A stretch of 64,000 nucleotides of DNA from Thermotalea metallivorans (GCF_001562415.1 NZ_LOEE01000030.1:1-64000), one strand, 5' to 3'; positions 1-8,947 are shown, counted from the first letter of the stretch. Numbers and translations: made by a program. Notes: a model not told the origin generated them from the letters alone.

Positions 1-1
1 G

Positions 2-244
2 GTTGAAAACCGCAATAACACTGATTTACGCACCATTGGTGCTTTATTCTACTACTGCTTTGATGAGCTCGAAGATATTAAATTCCTTGAAGCTCTGCAG
101 CTTATAATAGAGGCTTTAAAAACTGCTTTACAGGAAAAACTGTTCCTGACAAAAGAGACGATTAATGAATTTTTGGACTACTTTGTCTCGACTTTGCCTG
201 ATTATATCAAGCTAAAGCTATCAGTTGCTTCCTGCGAAAGTTGA
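2..244 (+). mobile_element. Probable IS4-type transposase, C-terminal end only (cut by window edge)
   Basis: An open frame enters from the left edge and ends at TGA 242-244, giving 80 C-terminal residues. The segment has the pattern RTIGALFYYCFDELEDI, then an LFLT helix, and ends in LPDYIKLKLSVASCES. From memory this resembles the C-terminus of DDE transposases of the IS4 group common in Clostridia; no search was run. The catalytic DDE residues would lie outside the window. Its last 24 bases overlap the end of the convergent gene at 221-976, which suggests an insertion boundary very close by. No terminal inverted repeat could be identified after the stop. Confidence 0.55.
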
Positions 245-976
245 TTTCGTTACTTTAACAAATTTATTATTATAAAGGGTATACCAATTATCGGATGAAG
301 TTATAGCAGCGGTCAAATCCTGAGGATGGAATACCTCACCTGATAATGTAGTAGTGTTTAGAATATTTTGGGCACGATAACCAAGCTCAGGGCAAGCGGA
401 CGTAGTACCAGGCTCAGTACCCTGACATGGAACTCCATAGACATCACACCTTGCACTATTTGAAATTACACTAACTACGGTTCCTTTCGTATTACTTGGT
501 ACCTTTAATTGTCTACAAGTTATATTTCCTCCTGCATCATTAAAATTAAGGGTTATGGCTGAACGAATTAAATTAGCTGTATATAATGCATTATACCAAG
601 GTGCTGTGGTTGAATTACTGATGGTTAATATAGCAGTTTGACCAGATGCTGATGTAGAATCTGCCCAATGGGTAGGTTCATATAATTTTTCTTTATAATG
701 TCTCCAACCGTTAGACCCATCGCTAGTATCATAAAGATATGTTATTTCGTTTACGTTACTCCTGACTTTAGGACAGCAAACGACATAGCTGCCATTAGCA
801 TAAGAGGGGGTAATAAAGTCTAAATCTCTGTTTGAATCGGTAAAAATACGGTTTAGACGATCTTTAATTGTATTGGCTTGTGTTGAATTTTCAGTTCCGT
901 ATACTACCTTTCCATTTACTTTGACTTCATAAATTCCATAGTTAGAATTATATGCTACAGTTGCTGAGTTTGGCAT
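221..976 (-). CDS. Hypothetical protein, 251 aa
   Basis: I do not recognise this family. Translation starts at an ATG preceded, on the minus strand, by AAAGGAG seven bases upstream, so the gene looks expressed. The protein has no signal peptide or membrane segment, is rich in Ser, Thr and Asn, and has a short Cys-containing middle (CRQLKV, RCDVYGVPC, TSACPELGYR). The first 45 residues look like a small beta-rich domain followed by a helix. The final eight codons are read across the 3' end of the transposase gene, so the natural C-terminus may have been replaced when the element inserted. No neighbour suggests a role. Confidence 0.6.
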   Translation of the reverse strand: MPNSATVAYNSNYGIYEVKVNGKVVYGTENSTQANTIKDRLNRIFTDSNRDLDFITPSYANGSYVVCCPKVRSNVNEITYLYDTSDGSNGWRHYKEKLYEPTHWADSTSASGQTAILTISNSTTAPWYNALYTANLIRSAITLNFNDAGGNITCRQLKVPSNTKGTVVSVISNSARCDVYGVPCQGTEPGTTSACPELGYRAQNILNTTTLSGEVFHPQDLTAAITSSDNWYTLYNNKFVKVTKSTFAGSN

Positions 977-1319
977 ATGTACACTTCTCCTTTCTTTAGT
1001 TCACGTTTTTAAAATTGTATACAAGTACCATGACTGTGGGAGCATGATTCATTTTGAAACAGATCTTTACCGCTAAATTTGTTTCTATAACTTTTAGTTT
1101 GTATATGCTTTGTTTTTATTTTGAAAGCTTTCGCCGGCTAATTGCTTTCCACTATATAAAGACGAATTTTGTATCAAACATGTAAACCTTCTATTTTAAA
1201 ATTTTGAAAGAAAATTTTTTATAATTGCAATAACATAGCCAATTACTTGTTTTAAGCATCCTTTTTAATATACGCAGTTTGTTTCTTTCCTCAACGTCTG
1301 TATTAGTAACGGATAAACC

Positions 1320-1745
1320 AATCATACTTTATCTAAGAAACCTACAACTTTGCTTAAGCCTTGGGTAAAGATTAGGAATGGACGGAAAGGTGATCTAAAT
1401 AGAGATCAAGGGAGCGAGTCCAATCTCCAAATATAAGAGTCGCTACACTCTGATTTAAGATATCCTGAACCAACTGGGAAGCATTGGGATTGTCAAGTTT
1501 TTAATGATAGGATAATACCTAAATAATCACATATATTTTTGGAAGGAAGTAACGATGGGAAAATTCAAAATTATTTTATCTTCGATTAATGAAATTCAAG
1601 AATTTATCCATAAAAATGTCTTGGTGAGTCAGATTACTGCATAGTACCAATGAGACAGGGTAATTCCTGCAGGGGGAAGGCGGTAACAGAACATCGACCT
1701 TAAAAGAAAAATATAGATTACACCTTAAGGTAGGAGAACCATGGA
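1320..1745 (+). other. Inverted-repeat-rich segment, possible structured RNA or decayed element
   Basis: Nested pairings can be drawn by eye. TGGAC 1379-1383 pairs with GTCCA 1418-1422 and encloses TGATCT 1391-1396 with AGATCA 1403-1408. CAATC 1421-1425 pairs with GATTG 1488-1492, enclosing AGAGT 1436-1440 with ACTCT 1447-1451. TAGG/CCTA form a hairpin near 1508-1520. CAGG 1656-1659 pairs with CCTG 1666-1669, and ACCTTAA 1697-1703 with TTAAGGT 1725-1731. The purine-rich internal loop GGAAAGG...AGGGAGCGA looks like RNA architecture. I could not match it to group I, group II, T-box, tmRNA, 6S or known riboswitch signatures. It may be the remains of an intron or mobile element. Confidence 0.35.
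1555..1644 (+). pseudogene. Tiny ORF, possible remnant of an HPr-like protein N-terminus (29 aa)
   Basis: ATG 1555 follows GGAAGG at 1541-1546. The product starts MGKFKIILSSINEIQEF and then ends abruptly after VLVSQITA. The first 20 residues resemble the start of the HPr-family phosphocarrier-like proteins found in many Clostridia, where the conserved part would continue for another 50 residues. The simplest reading is a truncated remnant with its ribosome binding site intact. The resemblance is by eye only and the peptide is short, so chance similarity is possible. Confidence 0.3.
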
Positions 1746-1827
1746 AATGAAACTAACCAAGGGTAAAACAAGTAGAGAAAATATGGCTGTGAGAAAAATT
1801 TTCACTACTTGTCTATTTTATCAATGA
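1741..1827 (+). other. Tiny ORF with a ribosome binding site, 28 aa, unknown
   Basis: ATG 1741 follows TAGGAGA at 1731-1737. It encodes 28 residues rich in Lys, Arg and Thr and stops at TGA 1825. I recognise no family. It may be another truncated gene start inside this disturbed region, or a short leader peptide. Confidence 0.2.
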
Positions 1828-1959
1828 GGAGACAATCAAACAGTACAACAGTACCACCGAAAAATAAAAATTCTCTACCAATAATTTGGCAATATATAAA
1901 AAAGCCGTGTTCCTGAATAAAAAAAATACCGAAGGTCCACACTAATAATGGTGATGCAC

Positions 1960-2304
1960 ATGAGCAGGGTGGAAAGAAAAAAACAGGAAAGGCTTCAGGA
2001 GAAATTGAATGAAAGAAAAGCACGAAAAAAACTTTTATGGGTCATTGCCCTTGTCTTTTTTCTGGTTGGCGGTATTGTCATTGTGGATGAGTCTACAAGG
2101 ACCATGATGATGTTTGAAGAACCTAGGGCCTTTGGACATAAGAAAATCGATGAAAGCATCCATGAGTTTTATATATGCGGAGAAAAAGTATTGATAGACG
2201 AAAAGGAAATCAGAAGCGGCTATGAACAAGTAAAGAGCGAGGTAGAGGTTTTTTTGAAAGTATTAAAGGATAAAAAGGATCAATTTGTAAAAACTGACGA
2301 GTAG
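1960..2304 (+). CDS. Small single-pass membrane protein, hypothetical
   Basis: About 114 aa. A very basic N-terminus (SRVERKKQERLQEK..RKARKK) is followed by one hydrophobic segment, LLWVIALVFFLVGGIVIV, near residues 25-43. A mostly polar, Lys/Glu-rich tail of about 70 residues should lie outside the cell by the positive-inside rule. I prefer ATG 1960, preceded by GGTGATG, over ATG 1948, which lacks a clear binding site. It sits directly before lepA, separated by a small hairpin. I do not recognise the family. A role at the spore or cell envelope would be a guess. Confidence 0.65.
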   Translation: MSRVERKKQERLQEKLNERKARKKLLWVIALVFFLVGGIVIVDESTRTMMMFEEPRAFGHKKIDESIHEFYICGEKVLIDEKEIRSGYEQVKSEVEVFLKVLKDKKDQFVKTDE

Positions 2305-2305
2305 G

Positions 2306-2326
2306 AGCCGAGCATATCGCTCGGCT
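2306..2326 (+). terminator. Hairpin after the small membrane protein gene
   Basis: AGCCGAGC and GCTCGGCT form an 8-bp GC-rich stem with a 5-base loop directly after the stop codon. Only a short T-rich tail follows, so termination may be weak. Confidence 0.55.
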
Positions 2327-2471
2327 TATGTATTGCAACAAAATCACCTTTGGGAGGATTTTCAAAAGATTTTGTTTTATGCTGTGGTTATTGGGCAGGA
2401 TATATACGAGAAAATCGAATTATGTTATAATAGTAAAGATTATCGGAACGTGTAAAGAGGAGGAGTAGTGT

Positions 2472-4283
2472 ATGAGCAGTAATCGACAGAAAAAGATACG
2501 GAATTTTTGTATCATTGCCCATATTGACCACGGCAAATCTACCCTTGCTGATAGATTGATAGAAAAAACAGGATTACTGACCCAAAGAGAGATGAAGGAT
2601 CAAATATTAGACAGCATGGAGTTGGAGAGGGAACGGGGAATTACGATTAAGCTCCAAACTACCAGATTGATCTATAAGGGGAAGGATGGCGAGGAATATA
2701 TTTTAAATTTAATTGATACACCGGGTCATGTAGATTTTACTTATGAAGTTTCCAGAAGCTTGGCGGCCTGTGAAGGGGCCATACTGGTAGTAGATGCTGC
2801 TCAGGGTGTAGAAGCACAAACCTTGGCCAATGTATATCTAGCCATTGAACAAAACCTAGAGATTGTACCTGTCATCAATAAGATCGATTTGCCTAGTGCT
2901 AGACCTGAGGAAGTAAAGGCAGAAATCGAAGACATCATCGGCATTGATGCCAGTGATGCGCCACTGATTTCTGCCAAGGAAGGAAAAAATATCGAAGATG
3001 TATTGGAGGCTATTGTAAAACAGGTGCCGCCTCCTGGGGGAGATGAAGAAAGTCCCTTAAGGGCCCTCATTTTTGACTCCTATTATGATAGTTATCGCGG
3101 CGTTGTTGCCTATATCCGGGTCAAGGAGGGAACTGTGAAAGCAGGGGATAAAATTCTGATGATGGCTACGGGGAAGAAGTTTGAAGTCAATGAGGTGGGC
3201 ATATTTATTCCGGGGCCATTTCCAGTAGATGAACTGCGGGCAGGCGATGTGGGCTATATTACGGCCAGCATAAAAAATGTACAGGATACTAGAGTGGGTG
3301 ATACCATCACTAGTGCTGTAAATCCTGCAAAGGAGCCCCTGCCTGGTTATAAAAAGGTGGTTCCTATGGTGTACTGCGGTATATATCCGGCAGAGGGAGA
3401 AAAGTATGAAAATGTAAGGGATGCTTTGGAAAAGCTCCAGGTAAATGATGCGGCGCTGGAGTTTGAGCCGGAAACTTCTGCTGCTTTGGGATTTGGTTTC
3501 CGATGCGGATTTTTAGGGCTTCTTCATATGGAAATTATTCAACAAAGGCTGGAGAGGGAATTCGACTTAGATCTGATTACCACGTCGCCAAGCGTTATTT
3601 ATCGGGTTACAAAAACCAATGGAGAAGTATTGATGATTCAAAATCCAACAAATCTGCCTCCTGTGCAGGAAATTGCCTATATGGAAGAACCTATCGTAGA
3701 GGCAAAAATTATGCTGCCCAATGAGTATGTGGGCAGTGTCATGGAGCTGTGCCAAGACCGCAGGGGAACGATGAAGAATATGGAGTATCTGGATGAAAAA
3801 AGAGTGATTCTTCATTATGAACTTCCTTTAAATGAAGTAATCTATGATTTCTTTGATGCTTTGAAATCTAGAACCAGGGGCTATGGTTCTTTAGACTATG
3901 AATTTAAGGATTATCAGCGTTCCAAACTTGTAAAGCTGGATATCTTGCTGAATAAAGAAGTGGTGGACGCCTTCTCCATGATTGTCCATGAAAGTAAAGC
4001 GGAATCAAGGGGCAGGGCAATTTGCGAAAAACTAAAGGAAGTAATTCCCAGACATATGTTTGCCATCCCTATTCAGGCGGCCATTGGCTCTAAGGTAATT
4101 GCCAGAGAAACCATCAGTGCCTTGAGGAAAGATGTATTGGCCAAATGTTATGGCGGCGATATCACCCGAAAGAAGAAGCTGCTGGAAAAACAAAAAGAAG
4201 GAAAGAAGCGGATGCGGCAGCTAGGAACTGTGGAAGTACCACAAGAGGCTTTCATGGCTGTATTGAAATATGATGATAAATAG
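2472..4283 (+). CDS. lepA: Elongation factor 4 (LepA), ribosome back-translocating GTPase
   Basis: 603 aa, the usual LepA length. This translational GTPase binds the 70S ribosome and is linked to back-translocation and ribosome assembly. G-domain motifs are clear: [14 protein letters not shown] near residue 16 (P-loop), RERGITI (switch I), DTPGHVDF near 80 and NKIDLPSA near 135. Domain II, the EF-G-like domains III and V, and the Lys-rich LepA C-terminal domain ([18 protein letters not shown]) follow. The start is ATG 2472 behind GAGGAGG. A TATAAT at 2426-2431 may be its -10 box. It precedes hemW as in Bacillus and is separated from it by a short hairpin overlapping the stop codon. Confidence 0.97.
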   Translation: MSSNRQKKIRNFCIIAHIDHGKSTLADRLIEKTGLLTQREMKDQILDSMELERERGITIKLQTTRLIYKGKDGEEYILNLIDTPGHVDFTYEVSRSLAACEGAILVVDAAQGVEAQTLANVYLAIEQNLEIVPVINKIDLPSARPEEVKAEIEDIIGIDASDAPLISAKEGKNIEDVLEAIVKQVPPPGGDEESPLRALIFDSYYDSYRGVVAYIRVKEGTVKAGDKILMMATGKKFEVNEVGIFIPGPFPVDELRAGDVGYITASIKNVQDTRVGDTITSAVNPAKEPLPGYKKVVPMVYCGIYPAEGEKYENVRDALEKLQVNDAALEFEPETSAALGFGFRCGFLGLLHMEIIQQRLEREFDLDLITTSPSVIYRVTKTNGEVLMIQNPTNLPPVQEIAYMEEPIVEAKIMLPNEYVGSVMELCQDRRGTMKNMEYLDEKRVILHYELPLNEVIYDFFDALKSRTRGYGSLDYEFKDYQRSKLVKLDILLNKEVVDAFSMIVHESKAESRGRAICEKLKEVIPRHMFAIPIQAAIGSKVIARETISALRKDVLAKCYGGDITRKKKLLEKQKEGKKRMRQLGTVEVPQEAFMAVLKYDDK

Positions 4284-4305
4284 TCACCTCTAGGTGGCTA
4301 TTTTT
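4281..4305 (+). terminator. Short intrinsic terminator between lepA and hemW
   Basis: TAGTCACC pairs with GGTGGCTA around a four-base loop, and TTTTT follows. The stem begins in the lepA stop codon. It may attenuate rather than fully stop transcription into hemW, whose binding site begins right after. Confidence 0.6.
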
Positions 4306-4321
4306 GCAGGAGTGGATCCAA

Positions 4322-5461
4322 ATGAAAGAGTTAGGAATATACATTCATATCCCGTTTTGTGCAAAAAAATGCTCCTATTGCGATTTTACTTCTTTTGGGG
4401 ATGCTGAGGAGAAAATCCCAGTGTATGCGGATGCATTGGTGAAAGAAATAACAAGTTGGAAAGACCAGCTTGCAGATTATAAGGTCCGGTCAATTTTTAT
4501 TGGCGGCGGTACTCCGACCATTGTACCGGTCAAGGAAATGGATCGGGTGATGGAAAGTCTGTATCAATGCTTTTCTATAGAGGAAGGAATTGAGTTTTCT
4601 ATCGAGAGTAATCCAGGAACTATAGACAAAGAAAAACTTCAATATTATCTGGCAAGCCATATCAATCGTATCAGCATGGGCCTCCAAGCCTGGCAAGATA
4701 CCCTGCTGAAGTCCTTGGGAAGAATCCATGACCGTGCACAGTTTGTACAGAATTATGGTTTGGCCAGGGAAATGGGATTTCAAAATATCAATGTAGATCT
4801 GATGTTTGGCCTTCCTGGACAAAATATAAGTCAGTGGAAAGAAACCTTGGGTGCCGTTGCAGCGCTGAAACCGGATCATATTTCCGCCTACAGCCTAAAA
4901 ATTGAAGAAGGGACTTTATTTGATGTGCTTTATGAAAAGGGAAAATTGTACTTACCTTCTGAGGAAGAAGATAGAAAAATGTATGAAGATGCCATTGAAT
5001 TTCTTCAAGGGTATGGTTACCGGCATTATGAAATATCAAACTTTGCTCGGGCTGGGAAAGAATGTGTGCATAATAAAATTTACTGGAACAACGGGGAATA
5101 TATCGGCATAGGACTAGGCGCCCATTCCTATTGGAATCGGCGGCGCTTTGCCAATACCACAGAATTTGAGGAATATATTGAAAAAGTAAAATCGAATCAA
5201 AATCCCACGGCGCACGTGGGATATATTACCATAGAGGAAGAAATAGCGGAAACTATGTTTTTGGGCTTGAGGATGATGGAGGGAATCAGCATCCCAGCTT
5301 TTATCAGAAGGTTTGGTGTAAGTCCCACGGATATATATCAAAAAACCATAGAAAAATTTGTAGAACAAGGCTTATTAGAAGTAGATCAAAATCATATTCG
5401 ATTGACTCGAAGGGGAATTGATGTATCCAATCAAGTTTTTACGGAATTTTTGCCCAACTGA
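4322..5461 (+). CDS. hemW: Radical SAM protein HemW (heme chaperone-like, formerly HemN-like)
   Basis: 379 aa from ATG 4322, which follows AGGAGTGG; the upstream in-frame ATG-like codon overlaps that site. Residues 1-20 contain IHIPFCAKKCSYCDF, the CxxxCxxC cluster site. GGGTP and the SIESNPG segment are typical of the HemN/HemW superfamily, and the HemW C-terminal domain follows. HemW proteins bind heme and are thought to deliver it, and lack coproporphyrinogen oxidase activity, unlike true HemN. The short length and the place between lepA and hrcA favour HemW, though older annotation would call it oxygen-independent coproporphyrinogen III oxidase. Confidence 0.93.
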   Translation: MKELGIYIHIPFCAKKCSYCDFTSFGDAEEKIPVYADALVKEITSWKDQLADYKVRSIFIGGGTPTIVPVKEMDRVMESLYQCFSIEEGIEFSIESNPGTIDKEKLQYYLASHINRISMGLQAWQDTLLKSLGRIHDRAQFVQNYGLAREMGFQNINVDLMFGLPGQNISQWKETLGAVAALKPDHISAYSLKIEEGTLFDVLYEKGKLYLPSEEEDRKMYEDAIEFLQGYGYRHYEISNFARAGKECVHNKIYWNNGEYIGIGLGAHSYWNRRRFANTTEFEEYIEKVKSNQNPTAHVGYITIEEEIAETMFLGLRMMEGISIPAFIRRFGVSPTDIYQKTIEKFVEQGLLEVDQNHIRLTRRGIDVSNQVFTEFLPN

Positions 5462-5501
5462 AACCAATGGATTGCCCTAAGAAAAAGTAAGAAAATTGGT
5501 A

Positions 5502-5530
5502 TTGACAAAATATTTCATTAGTGATAAGTT
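5502..5530 (+). promoter_or_regulatory. Probable SigA promoter of the hrcA-dnaK operon
   Basis: TTGACA at 5502-5507 is a perfect -35 box. Seventeen bases downstream lies TAAGTT (5525-5530), a weak -10. It sits just before the CIRCE operator, where the vegetative promoter of this operon is expected. Confidence 0.7.
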
Positions 5531-5544
5531 AAAATCAGAATAGA

Positions 5545-5571
5545 TTAGCACTCAACGCATGAGAGTGCTAA
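5545..5571 (+). promoter_or_regulatory. CIRCE operator (HrcA binding site)
   Basis: TTAGCACTC, nine spacer bases, then GAGTGCTAA: a perfect match to the CIRCE consensus. The first gene downstream encodes HrcA, its repressor. The operator overlaps a spurious ATG at 5559 and ends 17 bases before the real hrcA start, so it lies in the transcribed leader. Confidence 0.98.
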
Positions 5572-5588
5572 CAAGCGGGAGTGATATC

Positions 5589-6620
5589 ATGGAGCTGGGA
5601 GATAGAAAGTTAAAAGTGCTGCAGGCCATTATCAGAGACTTTATATCTACAGCTGAACCTGTAGGCTCAAGGACCATTGCAAAAAAGTATGATTTGGGAA
5701 TCAGTTCCGCCACCATAAGAAACGAGATGGCTGACCTAGAAGAGATGGGATATTTGGAACAGCCCCATACATCGGCGGGAAGAATTCCATCGGATAAAGG
5801 ATATCGCTTATATGTGGATCATTTGATGATTATCAGTAAATTGGCCCAGATGCAAAAGGATGCTATTCGGAGGGCATTTTTGCAAAAAATCGGTGAAATT
5901 GAACAGCTCATTTCTCAAACTTCAAAGATTTTATCCCAGATGACAAAGCTAACCTCCGTTGTGCTATCACCTCAGCTGAAAAACAGCAAGCTGAAGCATG
6001 TGCAGTTAGTACCCATAGATTTGAACAGTATACTCCTTGTACTGGTAACGGAATCGGGAACAGCGAAAAATGCCGTTCTTAGGGTAAATGAAAGTTTTAC
6101 AAGTGATGAACTGATGCAAATATCCAAATTATTAAACCATAGGCTGCGAGGACTTGCCATAGGTGAGATTGACGGAACCGTGATCGGCGACATCAAGAAT
6201 GAGATGCATATGTTTCACTCTATGATTGATTGTGTGATGCCTGTACTCATTTCAACCCTAGAGAATATGGAAGATGTCAAGATTTATCTGGACGGCTTGA
6301 CCAATATTCTGCAGCTTCCTGAATATCATAATATCGATAAAGCACGGGAGTTCATGGCTATGTTGGAACATAAGGAAGTTTTGACGGATATGCTGCTGAA
6401 TACCAAAGACGATGTGAGTATCGTAATAGGCCGGGAAAATAAATACCAGGAAATGAAGGAATGCAGCTTGATTACGGCTACTTATCAATTAAATGGCAGA
6501 GTTGTAGGGAAGATCGGCGTCATCGGGCCAACCAGAATAGATTACGAAAACATCATCTCTATTGTGGATTTTGTGACCCAAAATTTGACGAAGATATTAA
6601 AGGACAATATGGCAGAATAA
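5589..6620 (+). CDS. hrcA: Heat-inducible transcription repressor HrcA
   Basis: 343 aa from ATG 5589 behind GGGAGTG; this gives the normal family length, whereas the ATG at 5559 lies inside CIRCE. The N-terminal winged helix (residues 1-75) contains ISSATIRNEMADLEEMGYL and HTSAGRIPSDKGYRLYVD, both hallmark motifs. The rest is the dimerisation and inserted domain. HrcA binds CIRCE and is kept active by the GroE chaperonin in known systems. Here the next gene is a different chaperonin, raising the question of which chaperonin tunes this repressor. It is the first gene of the dnaK operon. Confidence 0.98.
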   Translation: MELGDRKLKVLQAIIRDFISTAEPVGSRTIAKKYDLGISSATIRNEMADLEEMGYLEQPHTSAGRIPSDKGYRLYVDHLMIISKLAQMQKDAIRRAFLQKIGEIEQLISQTSKILSQMTKLTSVVLSPQLKNSKLKHVQLVPIDLNSILLVLVTESGTAKNAVLRVNESFTSDELMQISKLLNHRLRGLAIGEIDGTVIGDIKNEMHMFHSMIDCVMPVLISTLENMEDVKIYLDGLTNILQLPEYHNIDKAREFMAMLEHKEVLTDMLLNTKDDVSIVIGRENKYQEMKECSLITATYQLNGRVVGKIGVIGPTRIDYENIISIVDFVTQNLTKILKDNMAE

Positions 6621-6631
6621 TGTGCATGCCC

Positions 6632-6667
6632 ATAGTGCAAAATACATCATCGTGTATTTTGCACTAT
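6632..6667 (+). other. Perfect 15-bp intercistronic hairpin between hrcA and the chaperonin gene
   Basis: ATAGTGCAAAATACA (6632-6646) is exactly complementary to 6653-6667 around a six-base loop. No T-run follows, so it is not a standard terminator. It lies 12 bp after the hrcA stop codon, about 90 bp before the chaperonin start, and could protect or process the polycistronic mRNA so that the repressor and chaperone segments are produced at different levels. Confidence 0.75.
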
Positions 6668-6755
6668 TATGTGTTCCTGATGATTTGTGTTCTCTGTGCC
6701 AAAAATGATGAAGGTTTATTGTCCAACTATGGATGAAGTGAAAGGGGTAAGCGGT

Positions 6756-8285
6756 TTGCATATGGAAAAGCCTGATCAAGAAAACAGGAGAGAAATAAAT
6801 ACTGCGTTAGAAAATAATGTTCAGGCCGTGAAAGCGGTTGTTTCAGCGGTGGAAGGAACCATCGGACCTAAGGGAATGGATTGTATGATCGTGGATGAAG
6901 AGGGGCAATTTATTATCACCAATGATGGCGTAACCATATTGATGGAAATGGATGTTACCCATCCCGCTGCAGTGATGATGGTCAATGCAGCCTATGCCCA
7001 GCAATGCCAAGTGGGAGATGGAACCACTACCATGTCAGTGATTGCGGGAGCTATGCTGCAATCCGCATTGTTTCAGAGTCAGCGAGGGGTTTCCGTGCAT
7101 AAAATTATAGAGGGTCTTCGACTGGGTACGGAAGAGGCGATAAAGTTTATTAAAGAAAAACGCATATGCATAGGCAAGGAAGATCAGGAATTAGCCAGGG
7201 CTGTTGCCCGCGTAGCAGGCAGGGCTCAGATGGATTTGGTAGATTTAATCTGTCAAGCTTCATCCCATGTAGGGGAAGAGAAAATGAAAGAAAAAGGATT
7301 TCGCTTTTCCGACAGCATTACGGCTATTGAGGGTACAGAGAATGAGGTTCTCAAAGGCATCATTATTGACAGAAAGCCTTTGAATATGAAGCCTGTTGAT
7401 CTTCTCCAGGATGTTAAAATTTTGATTGTGGATGATGCATTGCAGCCCGAAGCTTTAAGAGATGAATTGTTGAATACGGAAAATGGTTTTAGCCAATACA
7501 TAGAAAATCGTAGAGTCTTCGAAAACTGGATTAAAAAAATGATTCATATGAAAATTGGCGCTGTTTTTACAGATCGAAGCATTGATGAGGATGGGGAGCA
7601 GGCTTTAACGGATGCAGGCATCTTGGTTGTGGGCAGTGTACTCAAGGAGCAGTTGATCCGGCTGGCAGCTTATACGGGGGCTAGGCCCGTCAAAAGAGGT
7701 GTTTTAAATAAGCCTCCCGAAGAATTGGAAGGTTATTGCGGATATGCCGGCAAGATTTGTTACGATTCGGAGTTGGAGCATATAAGAATTATGGAAGGGA
7801 TGGGGGAACCCATGACGACCGTAATCGTCAGTGCTTCCACGGGAGCCGTGGCAAAGGAGAAAGAGAGAGTTGCAAAGGATGCGGCTTCCGCATTGCAGGC
7901 TGCCATAAAATCAGGAATTGTGGCGGGGGGCGGAGCCATAGAGTTGGCCTGCGCCATTCACTTGGAAAAAATAAGAAATGCCATGGATGGTTTGGCCAAA
8001 TATGGTGTAGATTGTGTTATCGATGGGCTAAAGAAACCCATATACCATATTGTGCAAAATGCAGGCTATAATCCCTTAGAAAAGCTGGAGAGGGTAATTG
8101 AGGCAGGCAAAAGCAGTGGAAACATCCATCTGGGGGTTGATTGCGAGGATGGAGAGGTGAAGGATTTGTTTGCTTTAGGTATTGTAGATCCTGCGCTGGT
8201 AAAGATTGCAGCCCTAAAAACAGCTTGTGAAATTTCAGAAGCCATTCTGAAGATTCATCTTATTATCAAAGGCAAAAATATGTAA
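6756..8285 (+). CDS. Group III (archaeal-like, thermosome-type) chaperonin
   Basis: About 509 aa. It is a Cpn60/TCP-1 family ATPase but of the group II-like architecture, not GroEL. GTIGPKGMDCMIVDEEG and ITNDGVTILMEMDVTHPA match the equatorial domain of thermosomes, and QVGDGTTTMSVIAGAML carries the ATP-binding GDGTTT with its catalytic Asp. GGGAIELACAIHL lies in the C-terminal equatorial half. Such bacterial group III chaperonins, described in Carboxydothermus hydrogenoformans, close with a built-in lid and need no GroES. TTG 6756 is chosen because AAAGGGG lies eight bases upstream; ATG 6762 or GTG 6687 are alternatives. Position inside the CIRCE operon implies heat-shock control and work alongside DnaK. 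Confidence 0.9.
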   Translation: MHMEKPDQENRREINTALENNVQAVKAVVSAVEGTIGPKGMDCMIVDEEGQFIITNDGVTILMEMDVTHPAAVMMVNAAYAQQCQVGDGTTTMSVIAGAMLQSALFQSQRGVSVHKIIEGLRLGTEEAIKFIKEKRICIGKEDQELARAVARVAGRAQMDLVDLICQASSHVGEEKMKEKGFRFSDSITAIEGTENEVLKGIIIDRKPLNMKPVDLLQDVKILIVDDALQPEALRDELLNTENGFSQYIENRRVFENWIKKMIHMKIGAVFTDRSIDEDGEQALTDAGILVVGSVLKEQLIRLAAYTGARPVKRGVLNKPPEELEGYCGYAGKICYDSELEHIRIMEGMGEPMTTVIVSASTGAVAKEKERVAKDAASALQAAIKSGIVAGGGAIELACAIHLEKIRNAMDGLAKYGVDCVIDGLKKPIYHIVQNAGYNPLEKLERVIEAGKSSGNIHLGVDCEDGEVKDLFALGIVDPALVKIAALKTACEISEAILKIHLIIKGKNM

Positions 8286-8317
8286 ATGAAAAATAGAGAT
8301 TAGGGTAGGTGATTATT

Positions 8318-8899
8318 TTGGAAGAAAAGAATACAAAAGGTGAAGAAATGGAAGCGGTTGCAATGGATGGGACTACAGAAAGCAATTTAGAGGCCACGAA
8401 GGAAGAAATGGAAGGGCAGGCCCACGAGGTAAAGGTAGAGGAATTGATGGAAAAACTGTCCCAAAAGGAAGAAGAACTGCATGAGCTGAATAACAGGCTG
8501 ATGCGGCTAAGTGCTGATTTTCAAAACCATAGGAAAAGGGTAGAAAAAGAAAAGGCCGATCTTTATCAGTTTGCCAATGAAAAGATGATTATAGATTTAT
8601 TGCCTATCCTCGATAATTTGGAGAGGGCCCTTCATTCGTCAAAAGAAGAAGGAAACAAAGAAGACGGAATCGTGGAAGGAATTGCAATGGTGCTGCAACA
8701 ATTCAAAGATATATTAAAGAAACATGGTGTGGAAGAAATCCAAGCGCAAGATGCAACGTTTGATCCTAATATGCACCATGCTGTTATGCAAGAAGATCAT
8801 GATGGTTATGAGTCCAATAGGATTATTGATGTATTCCAAAAAGGATATACACTCCATGGCAAGGTCATCAGGCCAAGCATGGTAAAAGTGGCCAATTAA
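8318..8899 (+). CDS. grpE: GrpE, nucleotide exchange factor of DnaK
   Basis: About 193 aa. TTG 8318 sits four bases after AGGTGAT; GTG 8309 overlaps that site and is less likely. An acidic, probably disordered N-terminus leads into a long coiled coil (residues 45-95, with LMRLSADFQNHRKRVEKEK typical of GrpE), a four-helix segment with LLPILDNLERAL, and the C-terminal beta domain ending in GYTLHGKVIRPSMVKV. It dimerises and releases ADP from DnaK. It is the third gene of the operon, directly before dnaK. Confidence 0.97.
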   Translation: MEEKNTKGEEMEAVAMDGTTESNLEATKEEMEGQAHEVKVEELMEKLSQKEEELHELNNRLMRLSADFQNHRKRVEKEKADLYQFANEKMIIDLLPILDNLERALHSSKEEGNKEDGIVEGIAMVLQQFKDILKKHGVEEIQAQDATFDPNMHHAVMQEDHDGYESNRIIDVFQKGYTLHGKVIRPSMVKVAN

Positions 8900-8947
8900 A
8901 TGATTCAGATAAATTAATTTGAGGAAATAAAGGAGGAAAATTGTAAT

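Larger units (their letters stand above)
977..1947. other. Long region without an intact gene; remnants and many short hairpins
   Basis: About 970 bp with no intact gene of normal size. The first 340 bp, upstream of the minus-strand gene, are AT-rich and show little structure. From about 1320 to 1745 there are many short paired segments (described separately) and two tiny reading frames with Shine-Dalgarno sequences, at 1555-1644 and 1741-1827. Beyond that I see only AT-rich sequence leading to the next gene. Confidence 0.5.

Noticed and set aside
1320-1745. Group I or group II intron call for the structured region
   Set aside because: No recognisable domain V with AGC triad or P7 core could be found by eye, so no intron class is claimed.
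7736-8071. 111-aa plus-strand frame inside the chaperonin gene
   Set aside because: It is a shifted frame of the chaperonin coding region with no binding site and an unnatural Cys/Gly-rich composition.
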